Of a stretch of 64,000 nucleotides of DNA, positions 52,421-61,513 are shown one piece after another. A model generated the notes under the pieces. It searched no databases. It saw only the letters and a list, made by a program, of their open reading frames with translations, and was not told where the DNA came from. The position numbers were made by a program, and so were the translations under genes. The DNA lies in contig NZ_CAJUBO010000004.1 of NCBI RefSeq assembly GCF_910584445.1, positions 1-64,000 on the forward strand, in the 5' to 3' direction. Within the stretch, counting starts at the first letter, position 1. Every line of letters begins with the position of its first letter. Source of the DNA: an uncultured Desulfovibrio sp. (GTDB lineage: Bacteria; Desulfobacterota; Desulfovibrionia; Desulfovibrionales; Desulfovibrionaceae).

Positions 52421-54199
52421 ATGAACGGACAGATCGTCCTCGGTATCGACGCCGGGGGAACGCATACGGATGCGGCGCTGCTGGCGTTGCCGGAGCAGGG
52501 GGCCGCCTTTCCGGCGGCCAGGCTGCTGGCCTCGGCCAAGGTGCCCACACGGCATGAGGATCTGCCGGGCACCGTGCGCGCGGTCCTGGCGGCCCTTGGG
52601 CGGGCGGCGGCAGCGGCGGGGCTGGACGGCCCGGCCCTGCTCGCGCGTGTGGAGCGCGCCACCCTGGGCACCACGCTGGCCGTCAATGCTCTGGTGCAGG
52701 ACCGGGCGGACACGGTGGGGCTTGCGCTGTCCGCCGGGCCGGGGCTGGACCCCGCGCATTTCGCCCTGGGCCGCCATGTGTGCATCGTGCCCGGCGGCCT
52801 TGACCACCGGGGCGTGGAGGTGACGCCGCTTTCAACGGAGGCGCTGGCCCGCGAGGCGGCGGCCTGGCCGGCGCGGGGCGTCGCGGCGGTGGCCTGCGTG
52901 GGCAAGTTTTCCCCGCGCAATCCGGAACAGGAGCGCCGCATGGGGGAGGCTGCGGCCGCCGCTTCCGGACTGCCCGTGACGCTGGGGCACAGTCTTTCCG
53001 GGCGCCTCAACTTTCCCCGGCGCATCGCCACGGCCTATTACAACGCCGCCGTCGCCCGGCTCCAGGGCGAGTTCCTCGATGCGGTGGAGGCCGCGCTGGC
53101 CGATGCCGGCGTGACCGCGCCGGCGCGCCTGCTCAAGGCGGATGGGGGCGCGGCGCCGCTGGCCTTCTCGCGGCGCGAACCCGTGCAGTCCATCCTGTCC
53201 GGGCCGGCGGCGAGCGTCATGGGCGTCATGGCCCTCTGGCCCGAGGCCGCGCGGGGCTGTTCCCTGCTGCTGGACATGGGCGGCACCACGACGGATATGG
53301 CCGTGTTCCACGAGGGATCGCCCGTGGTGGACAGGGATGGCATGCGCCTGCTCGGACGGCGGACCCTCGTGCGTTCCCTGGCGTCGGTTTCCATCGGCGT
53401 GGGCGGAGACTCCCTGCTGCGGGCGGAGGGAACGGCCGACGGCGCCCTGACTGTCCATGTGGGTCCTGAGCGCGAAGGGCCGGCCCTTGCGTTTGGCGGC
53501 GCGCGGCCGACCCTGCTGGATGCGCTCAATGTGCTCTCCCTCGCGGACGGGACCAGCGGCGATGCGGCCGCTTCCCGCGCCGGTATGGCGGCGCTGGCCG
53601 AAGAGGTCGGCCTTGGGCCGGAGCACGGGCCGGACGGCATTCGGCAACTGGCGCGCCAGGCTGTGGCCGACGCCTGCGCTCAGGTGGCGCGGGCGGCGCG
53701 GACTCTTGTGGAGGGCATCAATGCCCGCCCCATCTACACGCTTGCGGCGCTCAGGGCCATACGGGAGGCGCGCCCGCAGCGGGTCTGTCTGGTGGGCGGC
53801 CCGGCCCGGTGCGTGCGGGAGCATCTGGAGACGGCGCTGGGGCTGCCCGTGAGCATCCCGGCGCATTTCGAGGTGGCAAACGCCATCGGCGCGGCGCTGG
53901 CCGTGCCCACGGCTGTGCTGGAAGCCTATGCGGATACGGGACGCGGCATTCTGAATGTCCCGTCGCTGGACCACAGCGAACGCGTGGGCAGGGACCTGAC
54001 GCTGGAGCGGGCGGCGGCGCGCACCCGGGAACTTCTTGAAGCGCGTCTTGTCGACGAGGGCGTGGACGATGCGGATGTGGAAGTGGTGGAGGCGGACCTG
54101 TTCGCCACGCTGGACGACGGGGGGCGCGGCTCGCGCGACATCCGCGTGACCTGCCAGGTGCGGCCCGGCATTGCCGCGCGGCTGGCTGCCGGGGAGTGA
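52421..54199 (+). CDS. Hydantoinase/oxoprolinase family protein (HyuA-like)
   Basis: A 592-residue ASKHA-fold hydrolase of the HyuA/5-oxoprolinase group, ATP-dependent openers of hydantoin or oxoproline rings. Visible motifs are VLGIDAGGTHTDAALL, ATLGTTLAVNALVQDRAD, SGRLNFPRRIATAYYNAAV, SILSGPAASVMGVMAL, LLLDMGGTTTDMAVF and SIGVGGDS. The partner B subunit (HyuB) is not adjacent, so it may act alone or with a distant subunit. It begins 31 bases after the Hsp70-like gene on the same strand; both are actin-like ATPases, but a functional link is not implied. Confidence 0.85.
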   Translation: MNGQIVLGIDAGGTHTDAALLALPEQGAAFPAARLLASAKVPTRHEDLPGTVRAVLAALGRAAAAAGLDGPALLARVERATLGTTLAVNALVQDRADTVGLALSAGPGLDPAHFALGRHVCIVPGGLDHRGVEVTPLSTEALAREAAAWPARGVAAVACVGKFSPRNPEQERRMGEAAAAASGLPVTLGHSLSGRLNFPRRIATAYYNAAVARLQGEFLDAVEAALADAGVTAPARLLKADGGAAPLAFSRREPVQSILSGPAASVMGVMALWPEAARGCSLLLDMGGTTTDMAVFHEGSPVVDRDGMRLLGRRTLVRSLASVSIGVGGDSLLRAEGTADGALTVHVGPEREGPALAFGGARPTLLDALNVLSLADGTSGDAAASRAGMAALAEEVGLGPEHGPDGIRQLARQAVADACAQVARAARTLVEGINARPIYTLAALRAIREARPQRVCLVGGPARCVREHLETALGLPVSIPAHFEVANAIGAALAVPTAVLEAYADTGRGILNVPSLDHSERVGRDLTLERAAARTRELLEARLVDEGVDDADVEVVEADLFATLDDGGRGSRDIRVTCQVRPGIAARLAAGE

Positions 54200-54315
54200 G
54201 TCGCGGTTTTTCGAGCGCGGAACGATGGAGCGCCCGGCGGCAGGTAGCGAAAGGATGCCGCGTTGTCGGTCACATGCCGTGTCGGCACCGGTCTGCCCCG
54301 TTCGGGAGGAAATGC

Positions 54316-54807
54316 GTGCGTGTCGTGCTGTTTGAGCCGGAGATCCCGCCCAATACCGGCAATGTGGCCCGGCTCTGCGCGGGCTTCGGCGTGGAGCTGC
54401 ACCTTGTGGGCAGGCTCGGCTTTTCTCTGGAAGACCGCTATCTCAGGCGCGCCGGGTTGGACTACTGGCCGCATGTGCGTCTGCATGTCTGGCGGGACTG
54501 GGCGGCGTTTGCGGCCCGCGCCGGGCGCAGCGCCGCCGAGCGCTGGGTCCTGACGACCGCGAAGCGCCGGGCCGCGCCGCTTCAGGATTTCGCCTTCCGG
54601 CCCGAGGATGCCCTCGTTTTCGGCCCGGAAACGCGCGGCCTGCCCGAGGAGCTTTTCGCCGCGTCGCCGTGGCGGGTACGCATCCCCGTGCGTTCCATGG
54701 AGGAAGGCGGCGTACGCAGCCTCAATCTTTCCACCGCCGCGGGCATTGTCCTTTTTGCGGCCCTCACGTCCAGCGGATGCATCGGGCCGGGGGACACGCG
54801 GCCATGA
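54316..54807 (+). CDS. trmL: tRNA (cytidine(34)-2'-O)-methyltransferase
   Basis: A 163-residue SPOUT methyltransferase of the TrmL/CspR type, which methylates the ribose of the wobble base of tRNA-Leu isoacceptors. VVLFEPEIPPNTGNVARLCA, LVFGPETRGLPEEL and IPVRSMEEGGVRSLNLSTAA are its three signature motifs. The start is the GTG at 54316, six bases after GGGAGG. It ends with a four-base overlap with cbiB. A gap of 116 bases separates it from the hydantoinase gene. Confidence 0.93.
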   Translation: MRVVLFEPEIPPNTGNVARLCAGFGVELHLVGRLGFSLEDRYLRRAGLDYWPHVRLHVWRDWAAFAARAGRSAAERWVLTTAKRRAAPLQDFAFRPEDALVFGPETRGLPEELFAASPWRVRIPVRSMEEGGVRSLNLSTAAGIVLFAALTSSGCIGPGDTRP

Positions 54808-55859
54808 ACGGCCTTGCGGCACTGGGGGCCGCGCCCCACTGGCTCGTCCTGCCCTGGTCCGTATGGGATGCCTGGTGGCTTGCGCCCGCGGCCCTGGCCC
54901 TGGACCTGCTCCTCGGCGATCCGCGTCTGCCCTGGCCGCATCCCGTCTGTCTGCTGGGGAGGTGCCTTGCCCGGCTGGAGGCTCCGGTGCGCCGTTTCGG
55001 CGGCAGCGGCGCGGGCGCGCCCCCGCGTCTGAAACTGGCGGGCGCCTGCGCGCTTGCCCTGCTGTGCGCGGGCACGGGGGCGGTGGTCCTGCTTCTGATT
55101 TCGCTGCCGGTGGCGGGGGGCGCGTTTGCCCTGTATCTTGCCTGGTCCGGCCTCGCCATGGGCTGTCTGGCGCGTACCGGGCGTGAGGTATTGCGGGCGG
55201 TGGAGGGCGCGCCGCTCCCCGAGGCCCGCGCGGCCCTGTCCCGGCTGGTCAGCCGCGAGGTGAGCGCCATGGACAGGCCGACCCTGCGCAAGACCCTTGC
55301 CGACACGCTTTCGGAAAATTTTACGGATGCCTTCTTCGCGCCCTGGTTCTGGCTTCTGGCGGCGGGACCCGTGGGCCTGTGGGTTTACAAGGCCGTGAGC
55401 ACGGGCGATTCCATGTGGGGCTATCTCAACGAGCGCTGGCGCTGGCCCGGATGGGCCGCCGCGCGCGCCGACGACATGCTGGCCCTGGTGCCCGCGCGGC
55501 TTTCCGTCCTGGCTTTGTGGCTGACAGACGCCCTCGCGCGCCTGCGCCCCGCGGCGCGTCCGTGGGACGGGCGCTGGCCCGGGTTCCGCGCGGTGGCGGG
55601 GCAGGCGCGGGGCATGCCAAGCCCCAATTCCGGCTGGTCCATGACGGCCTGCGCGTGGCTGTGCGGCTGCCGCATGGCCGGGCCGTCCGTATATTTCGGC
55701 ACGCGTGTGGACAAGCCGTGGCTTGGGCCGCCCGGGGCGGAGTCCGCGCCCTGGGATGCGCGCCGTCTCGCCGCCCTGCTGGAGCTGGAGCGGCAGGCGG
55801 CGGTGTGCGGCGGCCTTGCGCTCTGGCTCGTTTGTCTCGGCATGCGCGCGTTCTTCTGA
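54804..55859 (+). CDS. cbiB: Adenosylcobinamide-phosphate synthase
   Basis: A 351-residue membrane enzyme CbiB/CobD that attaches aminopropanol to adenosylcobyric acid in vitamin B12 synthesis. The family segments are LALDLLLGDPRLPWPHPVCLLG at the N terminus (shown in part), LVSREVSAMDRPTLRKTLAD, TLSENFTDAFFAPWFW, YKAVSTGDSMWGYLNERW and SPNSGWSMTACA. Four to five membrane segments are visible. It starts inside the trmL stop (ATGA). No other cobalamin genes and no cobalamin riboswitch were found in the window. Confidence 0.93.
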   Translation: MNGLAALGAAPHWLVLPWSVWDAWWLAPAALALDLLLGDPRLPWPHPVCLLGRCLARLEAPVRRFGGSGAGAPPRLKLAGACALALLCAGTGAVVLLLISLPVAGGAFALYLAWSGLAMGCLARTGREVLRAVEGAPLPEARAALSRLVSREVSAMDRPTLRKTLADTLSENFTDAFFAPWFWLLAAGPVGLWVYKAVSTGDSMWGYLNERWRWPGWAAARADDMLALVPARLSVLALWLTDALARLRPAARPWDGRWPGFRAVAGQARGMPSPNSGWSMTACAWLCGCRMAGPSVYFGTRVDKPWLGPPGAESAPWDARRLAALLELERQAAVCGGLALWLVCLGMRAFF

Positions 55860-55895
55860 CGCGGCGCCGGCTTGCGGTCGCCCGCGTTCCCGTGC

Positions 55896-56058
55896 TAGAG
55901 CGTTTACGCGATTTCATTGCGAAAACGCTCTGGCGGATGCGGGAGCAGACGCCCGCGCCGTAATACGGCGGAAAACCACGCTTTTCCGCAGAAATGACGG
56001 CAGCGGAAGCTGAGGAAAATATCTGTCTTGCAGATATTTTCCTCAGCAAAATGCTCTA
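55896..56058 (+). repeat. TAGAGC intergenic repeat, full copy A
   Basis: A 163-bp element bounded by TAGAGCGTTT on the left and the inverted TAGAGCATTTTG on the right. It starts with a hairpin (AGAGCGTTT with AAACGCTCT), then GGCGGATGCGGGAGCAG and CGCCCGCGCCGTAAT, and ends with a perfect 14-bp hairpin GAGGAAAATATCTG with CAGATATTTTCCTC. It is non-coding. It lies between cbiB and the RND gene. A second copy of nearly the same length is at 60763. Confidence 0.75.
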
Positions 56059-56121
56059 TGGGGAAGCGACGCATCCCGTTGAACTCCAGGCCCGCCGCTG
56101 AGACCGCAGCAAGAGTCCAGG

Positions 56122-59100
56122 ATGGAGCAGAACACGCACAGCGCGAATATCGCGGCCATCTTCATCCGCCGCCCGGTGGCGACGGTGCTCATCATGCTCG
56201 GCATGCTCTTTTTCGGCATCACCGGCTATCGTTCCCTGCCGGTCAACCAGCTGCCCAATGTGGACTTTCCCACCATTTCCGTGCTGGCCGACCTGCCCGG
56301 GGCGGACCCGGAGACCATGGCCGCCTCGGTGGCAACGCCGCTGGAAAAGGAATTTTTCACCATTGCGGGCATTGATTCCATTTCGTCGGTCAATGCCACG
56401 GGCCGCACGCGCATCACCATCCAGTTCGCCCTTGACCGGGATATCGATGCCGCCGCGCTGGATGTGCAGTCGGCCATCGGCCTGGCGCAGCGGCGCCTGC
56501 CGTCGAGCATGACCACGCCGCCGAGCTTCCGCAAGGTGAATCCCGCTGACCTGCCCATCATGTATCTCTGCGTGTCCTCGCCCACGCTGCCGCTCTATCA
56601 GCTCAACGAATATGCGGACACGCTCATCGGCCAGCGCCTTTCCATGGTGGAGGGCGTGGCCCAGGTGGTCATTTACGGACAGAAGAAATACGCGGTGCGC
56701 GTTCAGCTTGACCCGGACGCGCTCGCCACGCGTGGCCTGGGCATCGACGAGGTGGCGGACGCCGTGGCCGCCGCCAATTCCATGCTTCCCACAGGCACGC
56801 TCGAGGGGGCGCAGCGCAGCCGGGCCATCAAGTCTTCCGGGCAGCTTTTTGACGCCCGCGCCTTTGAGGACACTGTGGTGGCCTACCGCAACGGCGCGCC
56901 CGTGCGCCTGCGCGAGCTGGGCACCGTGGTGGACAGCGTCCAGCAGGACAAGCAGCTCTCGTGGAGCAACGGCGGCATGCCGAGCATCACCCTGGCTGTG
57001 GAGCGCCAGCCCGGGGCCAATACCGTGGAGGTGGTGGACACCATCCGCAAGCTCCTGCCGGGTCTGGTGCGCCAGTTGCCGCCCTCGGTGAAGCTGGACA
57101 TCTTTTACGACCGGTCGGAGTCCATCCGCGAGTCCGTGGCGGACGTGAAGTTCACCCTGGTGCTCACGGTCTTTCTTGTGGTGCTGGTCATCTTTCTCTT
57201 TCTTCGCAACCTGCCGGCGACCATCATCCCGTCGCTGGCGCTGCCCATGTCGGTCATTTCCACCTTCGCGGTCATGGCGGTCATGGGCTACAGCCTGGAC
57301 AACCTCTCGCTCATGGCCCTGACCCTGGCCGTGGGCTTTGTGGTGGACGACGCCATCGTCATGCTCGAAAACATCGTGCGCCACCAGGAGATGGGCAAGA
57401 CGCCGCTCCAGGCGGCCTACGACGGCTCCGCGGAGATCGGCTTCACCATCGTTTCCATGACCATTTCGCTGGCCGCCGTCTTTATCCCCGTGCTTTTCAT
57501 GGGCGGCATCGTGGGGCGGCTGTTCCGGGAGTTCGCCGTGGTCATCATCGCGGCCATCCTTTGCTCCGGGGTGGTCTCGCTCACGCTCACGCCCATGCTC
57601 TGCGCGTATTTCCTCAAGGCAGGCGTCGCGCACAGGCCGGGGCACGAGGGGCTGTACGGCAGGCTTGAACGCATGTTCGACGCCCTGGCGCGCGGCTATG
57701 CGCGCTCGCTGGACTTTGTGCTGCGCCACCGGCTTGCCGCGCTCTGGGCGTCCTTCGCGCTGCTGGGGCTTACGGTCTGGCTGGCGGTCATCGTGCCCAA
57801 GGGGTTTCTCCCGGCGGAAGACATGGGCTTTCTTGTGGCAAGCACCGAGGCCGAGCAGGGGATTTCCTTCCAGGGCATGGTTGAGGCCCAGCACACGCTT
57901 GATGCCCAGCTGGAGAACGATCCCGACGTGGCCCGCTACAATTCGGTGGTCGGCATCGTTGGCTCAAGCCAGAGCATGAATGCGGGCAACCTGCTCATGC
58001 ACCTCCGGCCGCACGGCGAACGCCCGCACATCAATGACGTGGCCCAGCGCCTGCGACGCGAACTCAATGCCTCGCCGGCGCTGCGGGTCTTCGTGCGCGT
58101 GCCCCCGGCCATCAATATCGGCGGCCGCGCGGCCAAGGCGCTCTATCAGTACACCATGTTCGGGCCTGACATGGAGGCGCTGTACGCCAGCGCGCAAAAG
58201 GTGGAGGACGCCCTGCGCGCGCTCCCCCAATTGCAGGACGTGAACAGCGACCTGCAACTGAAAAATCCCGAATTGCGCGTGCGTATCGACCGCAACCGCG
58301 CGGCGGCCCTGGGCGTGAGTCCCCACCAGATCGAGCTGGCCCTGCAATCGGCCTACGGTTCGCGCGAGATCTCCACCATCTATGCGCCCAGCAACGATTA
58401 CAAGGTCTATGTCGAGCTGGAGAAGCGCTTCCAGCAGGACGATTCCGCGCTTTCACGCCTCTATGTGCGGGCGGCGGACGGCACCCTCGTGCCCCTGAGC
58501 ACGCTCGCCACGCTGGAGCCGGGCGTGGGACCCATCGCCGTCAACCACAACGGGCAGTTCCCGGCTGTGACCATTTCGTTCAACCTCAGGCCGGGCGTGG
58601 CCCTGAGCGAGGGCGTGGCGGCTGTCAGCGCGGCCGCGGCGCCGCTGTTGCCGGACTCCGTGACTGCCGAGTTTCAGGGCACGGCCCAGGCCTTCCAAAG
58701 CTCCCTTGAAGGCATGGGCTGGCTGCTTTTTCTCGCCATTGTGGTCATCTACCTGGTGCTCGGCATCCTCTATGAAAGTTTCATCCATCCGCTGACCATC
58801 CTCTCCGGGCTGCCGGCGGCGGGCTTTGGCGCGCTCTTCACGCTCTGGCTCTTTGGTATGGAGCTTAATCTGTATGGTTTCGTGGGCGTCATCATGCTCC
58901 TCGGCATTGTCAAGAAAAACGCCATCATGATGCTCGATTTCGCCCTGGAGGCGCAGCGGCGCGACCCCACGGTGACGCCGCTGGCCGCCATCACCGAGGG
59001 CTGCCATGTGCGCTTCAGGCCCATCATGATGACCACCATGGCCGCCCTCATGGGCGCGCTGCCCATCGCCATCGGCATCGGCGCCGGGGCGGACGCGCGG

Positions 59101-59262
59101 CGCCCGCTGGGCATGGCCGTGGTGGGCGGCCTCTGCTTCTCGCAGGTGGTGACGCTCTACATCACGCCGGTCTATTATTACTATATGGAACGGCTTTCGC
59201 GCCGCATGCTCCGTTCCGGCCGGAAGACGCGCAAGGACGGGAGCCTCGCGGACGCGCGTTGA
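56122..59262 (+). CDS. RND-family multidrug efflux transporter (HAE1, MdtB/MdtC-like)
   Basis: A 1046-residue inner-membrane drug/proton antiporter of the AcrB type, of full length with twelve membrane segments. The N-terminal FIRRPVATVLIMLGM, the proton-relay Asp pair in LAVGFVVDDAIVMLENIV and the lysine in GIVKKNAIMMLDFAL are intact. Sequence trends such as SLPVNQLPNVDFPTI are close to MdtB/MdtC. A membrane fusion protein and outer-membrane channel are needed for function but neither gene is adjacent in the window; they may lie elsewhere. It follows the TAGAGC repeat at 55896 and is 75 bases before ribBA. Confidence 0.92.
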   Translation: MEQNTHSANIAAIFIRRPVATVLIMLGMLFFGITGYRSLPVNQLPNVDFPTISVLADLPGADPETMAASVATPLEKEFFTIAGIDSISSVNATGRTRITIQFALDRDIDAAALDVQSAIGLAQRRLPSSMTTPPSFRKVNPADLPIMYLCVSSPTLPLYQLNEYADTLIGQRLSMVEGVAQVVIYGQKKYAVRVQLDPDALATRGLGIDEVADAVAAANSMLPTGTLEGAQRSRAIKSSGQLFDARAFEDTVVAYRNGAPVRLRELGTVVDSVQQDKQLSWSNGGMPSITLAVERQPGANTVEVVDTIRKLLPGLVRQLPPSVKLDIFYDRSESIRESVADVKFTLVLTVFLVVLVIFLFLRNLPATIIPSLALPMSVISTFAVMAVMGYSLDNLSLMALTLAVGFVVDDAIVMLENIVRHQEMGKTPLQAAYDGSAEIGFTIVSMTISLAAVFIPVLFMGGIVGRLFREFAVVIIAAILCSGVVSLTLTPMLCAYFLKAGVAHRPGHEGLYGRLERMFDALARGYARSLDFVLRHRLAALWASFALLGLTVWLAVIVPKGFLPAEDMGFLVASTEAEQGISFQGMVEAQHTLDAQLENDPDVARYNSVVGIVGSSQSMNAGNLLMHLRPHGERPHINDVAQRLRRELNASPALRVFVRVPPAINIGGRAAKALYQYTMFGPDMEALYASAQKVEDALRALPQLQDVNSDLQLKNPELRVRIDRNRAAALGVSPHQIELALQSAYGSREISTIYAPSNDYKVYVELEKRFQQDDSALSRLYVRAADGTLVPLSTLATLEPGVGPIAVNHNGQFPAVTISFNLRPGVALSEGVAAVSAAAAPLLPDSVTAEFQGTAQAFQSSLEGMGWLLFLAIVVIYLVLGILYESFIHPLTILSGLPAAGFGALFTLWLFGMELNLYGFVGVIMLLGIVKKNAIMMLDFALEAQRRDPTVTPLAAITEGCHVRFRPIMMTTMAALMGALPIAIGIGAGADARRPLGMAVVGGLCFSQVVTLYITPVYYYYMERLSRRMLRSGRKTRKDGSLADAR

Positions 59263-59337
59263 CAGCACGGCGCACCCGGCCTACCCTTGCGGCGAAAGTT
59301 CCGGCGTCGCGCCGGAGGAGAAAACAAAGGACACATC

Positions 59338-60552
59338 ATGCCCCTGAGTAGCGTTGAAGAGGCCGTTGCCGATATCCGGCAGGGCCGGATGGTCATTCTT
59401 GTGGACGATGAGGACAGGGAAAACGAAGGCGACCTGACCATGGCCGCCGAGCATGTGACGCCCGAGTCCATCAATTTCATGGCGAAATTCGGGCGTGGAC
59501 TCATCTGCCTGCCGCTTGCGCCGGAACTGGTGGACAAGCTGGGCCTGCCCATGATGACCCAACGCAACGGCTCGCGCTTCGGCACCAACTTCACGGTTTC
59601 GGTCGAGGCGCGCGAGGGGATCTCCACCGGCATTTCCGCCGCCGACCGCGCCACCACCATCAAGGCCGCCGTGGCCGACGGGGCGCGGCCCGAGGACCTC
59701 GTCTCCCCGGGGCATGTCTTTCCGCTCCGCGCCAAGGCCGGGGGCGTGCTCGCGCGCACCGGGCAGACCGAGGGCGGCGTGGACCTGGCGCGTCTGGCGG
59801 GGCTGAAGCCCGCGGCCGTCATCTGCGAGGTCATGCGTGACGACGGCACCATGGCGCGCATGCCCGACCTGGAGATCTTCGCCCGCGAGCACGGCCTGAA
59901 GATCGTGGCCGTCAAGGACATCATCCGTTATCGGCTGGAGCGTGGGCAGGTCTCTGTGCGGCGCGACGCCACGGCGCACCTGCCGAGCATGTACGGCGAT
60001 TTCATCGTGCATGCCTATGAGAGCGAAATGGAACCCGGCACGCATCTCGCCCTGGTCAAGGGCGACATCAGCGGACCGGAGCCTGTCCTTGTGCGCGTGC
60101 ACAGCCAGTGCCTCACCGGAGATGCCCTGGGGTCCCTGCGTTGCGACTGCCGGGGACAGCTCGGCGCGGCCCTGCGCCAGATCGAGAACGAGGGCAGGGG
60201 CGTCCTGCTCTACATGCGGCAGGAAGGGCGGGGCATCGGCCTTGCCAACAAGATCCGCGCCTATGCCCTGCAGGATCAGGGCTATGACACGGTGGAGGCC
60301 AACCGCATGCTCGGCTTCCCCGACGACCTGCGCGACTACGGCACCGGCGCGCAGATGCTGGTGGACCTCGGCATTCACAAGGTCCGGCTTTTGACGAACA
60401 ATCCCAAGAAGATCGTCGGCCTTTCCGGGTACGGCATCGAGATCGTGGAGCGCGTGCCCATTGAAGTGGAGGCGTGTCCGGAAAACGAGGCCTACCTGCG
60501 GACCAAGAAGGAAAAAATGGCGCACCTGCTCAAGGGCATCCGCTGCCATTGA
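59338..60552 (+). CDS. ribBA: Bifunctional 3,4-DHBP synthase/GTP cyclohydrolase II
   Basis: A 404-residue RibBA, making both precursors of riboflavin. The N-terminal DHBP synthase shows LVDDEDRENEGDL, RFGTNFTVSVEAREGIST and SPGHVFPLRAKAGGVL. The C-terminal cyclohydrolase has the zinc site in CLTGDALGSLRCDCRGQL and the catalytic region MRQEGRGIGLANKI, then LLTNNPKKI. The start at 59338 follows AAAGGA. It is a single gene; no FMN riboswitch is visible in the 75 bases upstream. Confidence 0.95.
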   Translation: MPLSSVEEAVADIRQGRMVILVDDEDRENEGDLTMAAEHVTPESINFMAKFGRGLICLPLAPELVDKLGLPMMTQRNGSRFGTNFTVSVEAREGISTGISAADRATTIKAAVADGARPEDLVSPGHVFPLRAKAGGVLARTGQTEGGVDLARLAGLKPAAVICEVMRDDGTMARMPDLEIFAREHGLKIVAVKDIIRYRLERGQVSVRRDATAHLPSMYGDFIVHAYESEMEPGTHLALVKGDISGPEPVLVRVHSQCLTGDALGSLRCDCRGQLGAALRQIENEGRGVLLYMRQEGRGIGLANKIRAYALQDQGYDTVEANRMLGFPDDLRDYGTGAQMLVDLGIHKVRLLTNNPKKIVGLSGYGIEIVERVPIEVEACPENEAYLRTKKEKMAHLLKGIRCH

Positions 60553-60607
60553 GCGCGGATCGTCTCTACGGCGCGTTGCATGCGCGGGGCGCACGCCCCG
60601 CTCCCGC

Positions 60608-60697
60608 GGAGGGATGGCAGAGCGGCTGATAGCGGTGGTCTTGAAAACCACTTGGGGTTCACGCCCCACGGGGGTTCAAATCCCTCTCCCTCCGCCA
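60608..60697 (+). tRNA. tRNA-Ser (anticodon UGA)
   Basis: A 90-base class II tRNA with encoded CCA. The acceptor stem GGAGGGA pairs with TCCCTCC, followed by G and CCA. The anticodon loop reads CTTGAAA, giving anticodon TGA for serine codon UCA. The long variable arm (CTTGGGGTTCACGCCCCACG) and the GGTTCAAATCC TPsiC arm are typical of tRNA-Ser. Confidence 0.95.
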
Positions 60698-60730
60698 AAT
60701 GAGTATCCGTTTATGTTCAGGAAAGTCCGC

Positions 60731-60754
60731 AAAGCCTTGAGCCAAGCGGGCTTT
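60731..60754 (+). terminator. Possible terminator after tRNA-Ser
   Basis: AAAGCC and GGCTTT close a loop with an inner TTG/CAA pairing, followed by CTTCGTTG. The stem is short, so this is tentative. Confidence 0.35.
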
Positions 60755-60762
60755 CTTCGTTG

Positions 60763-60924
60763 TAGAGCGTTTTCGCAAGAAATCGCGCAAACGCTCTGGC
60801 GGATGCGGGAGCAGGCGCCCGCGCCGTAATGAGGCGGAAAAACCATGCTTTTCGCCGGGATGGAGGCGGCGAAATCTGATAAAAACAGTTGTCGTACAGA
60901 TATTTTCCTCAGCAAAATGCTCTA
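60763..60924 (+). repeat. TAGAGC intergenic repeat, full copy B
   Basis: A 162-bp copy bounded by TAGAGCGTTT and the inverted TAGAGCATTTTG. It shares CTCTGGCGGATGCGGGAGCA and GCGCCCGCGCCGTAAT with copy A; the right hairpin is partly degraded on its left arm, while the right arm (ACAGATATTTTCCTCAGCAA) is conserved. It marks the edge between the conserved region and the rearranged region that follows. Confidence 0.75.
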
Positions 60925-60978
60925 TGCGTTCGCTGTTATTCACCGCCCGGAAAGCCCTGAAAAATCCCGGCGGCGGAC

Positions 60979-61134
60979 ATAACCGCCCCGCCACTTGTCC
61001 GGCGCCGTCACATAGGCCACCAGCGAGCGGCGCGTCGCCTTCCACTGTGCGATCCACGTTTGCAGCTGCCGCAATGACGGCACCTCAACACGGATGCCCT
61101 TGTGCGCGATCGCTTCCAGCCGTTCGCGGATGCT
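60979..61134 (-). pseudogene. Remnant resembling a Mu-type transposase
   Basis: Reading the minus strand, about 52 codons (RERLEAIAHKGIRVEVPSLR, then QLQTWIAQWKATRRSL and AYVTAPDKWRG) resemble the region before the catalytic domain of Mu-like phage transposases, where a pattern of LxxxxxxWxxxNxxLxxxxxxPDxWkxxY is usual. It is short, lacks a start and the catalytic domain, and is broken at both ends. The assignment is from memory of the family pattern only. The 480-base stretch from 60698 to 61177 has no intact gene. Confidence 0.4.
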
Positions 61135-61177
61135 GGAACGCCTGCGGCTGCAAGGACGCCTGCCACGCAGGCTCCTT

Positions 61178-61386
61178 ACGGACGATGAATGCCTGAACCA
61201 GAATATTTTCGTTTCCCTGGCAAACTCCCGGCATCTCATCGAGGCGTGGCAGGAGGAGTATAATCGCGACCGCCCCCACAGCGCTCCTGGGTGGCAAAGC
61301 CCTGAGACCTACCGGGCGACCCATCAACCCTTAAACCTGACAGGAACCACTACCTTATCCTTGGTATCGAGAAGGGGGGAGGGTCA
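61178..61386 (+). mobile_element. 3' fragment of an IS3-family element (orfB end and right terminus)
   Basis: The plus strand encodes the C-terminal 55 or so residues of an IS3-type OrfB transposase: DECLNQNIFVSLANSRHLIE, AWQEEYNRDRPHSAPGWQSP and ETYRATHQPLNLTG. This part has the final catalytic glutamate region and the typical RPHSxxGxxxP motif. The rest of orfB and orfA are missing. It ends at the terminal repeat GGGGGGAGGGTCA (61374-61386), preceded by GGAACCACTACCTT. The inverted complement of this end appears at 62541-62553. The frame runs on without a stop into higB. Confidence 0.75.
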
Positions 61387-61486
61387 CGCGCTTCTGCTTT
61401 TTATCCTTGGAATCAATGCCAAGCAGATCCAGAAAATCCGCGATTCTTTCTTTTTCCATGTCCGACCTCAGCTTATATTTGCAATT

Positions 61487-61501
61487 ATACGCATTTCGTA
61501 T
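61487..61501 (+). promoter_or_regulatory. Inverted repeat in the higBA promoter
   Basis: ATACG and CGTAT flank five bases (CATTT), a perfect dyad in an AT-rich patch 12 bases before the higB start. A second CGTAT overlaps the start codon region (61511-61515), with the preceding CATTT repeated as well. It is a likely HigA operator. Promoter boxes are not clear. Confidence 0.45.
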
Positions 61502-61513
61502 TATCCATTTCGT

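Noticed and set aside
56056..57894. A 612-codon minus-strand open frame opposite the RND gene
   Set aside because: Again an antisense shadow with repetitive His/Gly/Arg composition.
59263..59337. FMN riboswitch before ribBA, and cobalamin riboswitch before trmL-cbiB
   Set aside because: The gaps are too short and lack the conserved RFN or B12-box sequences.
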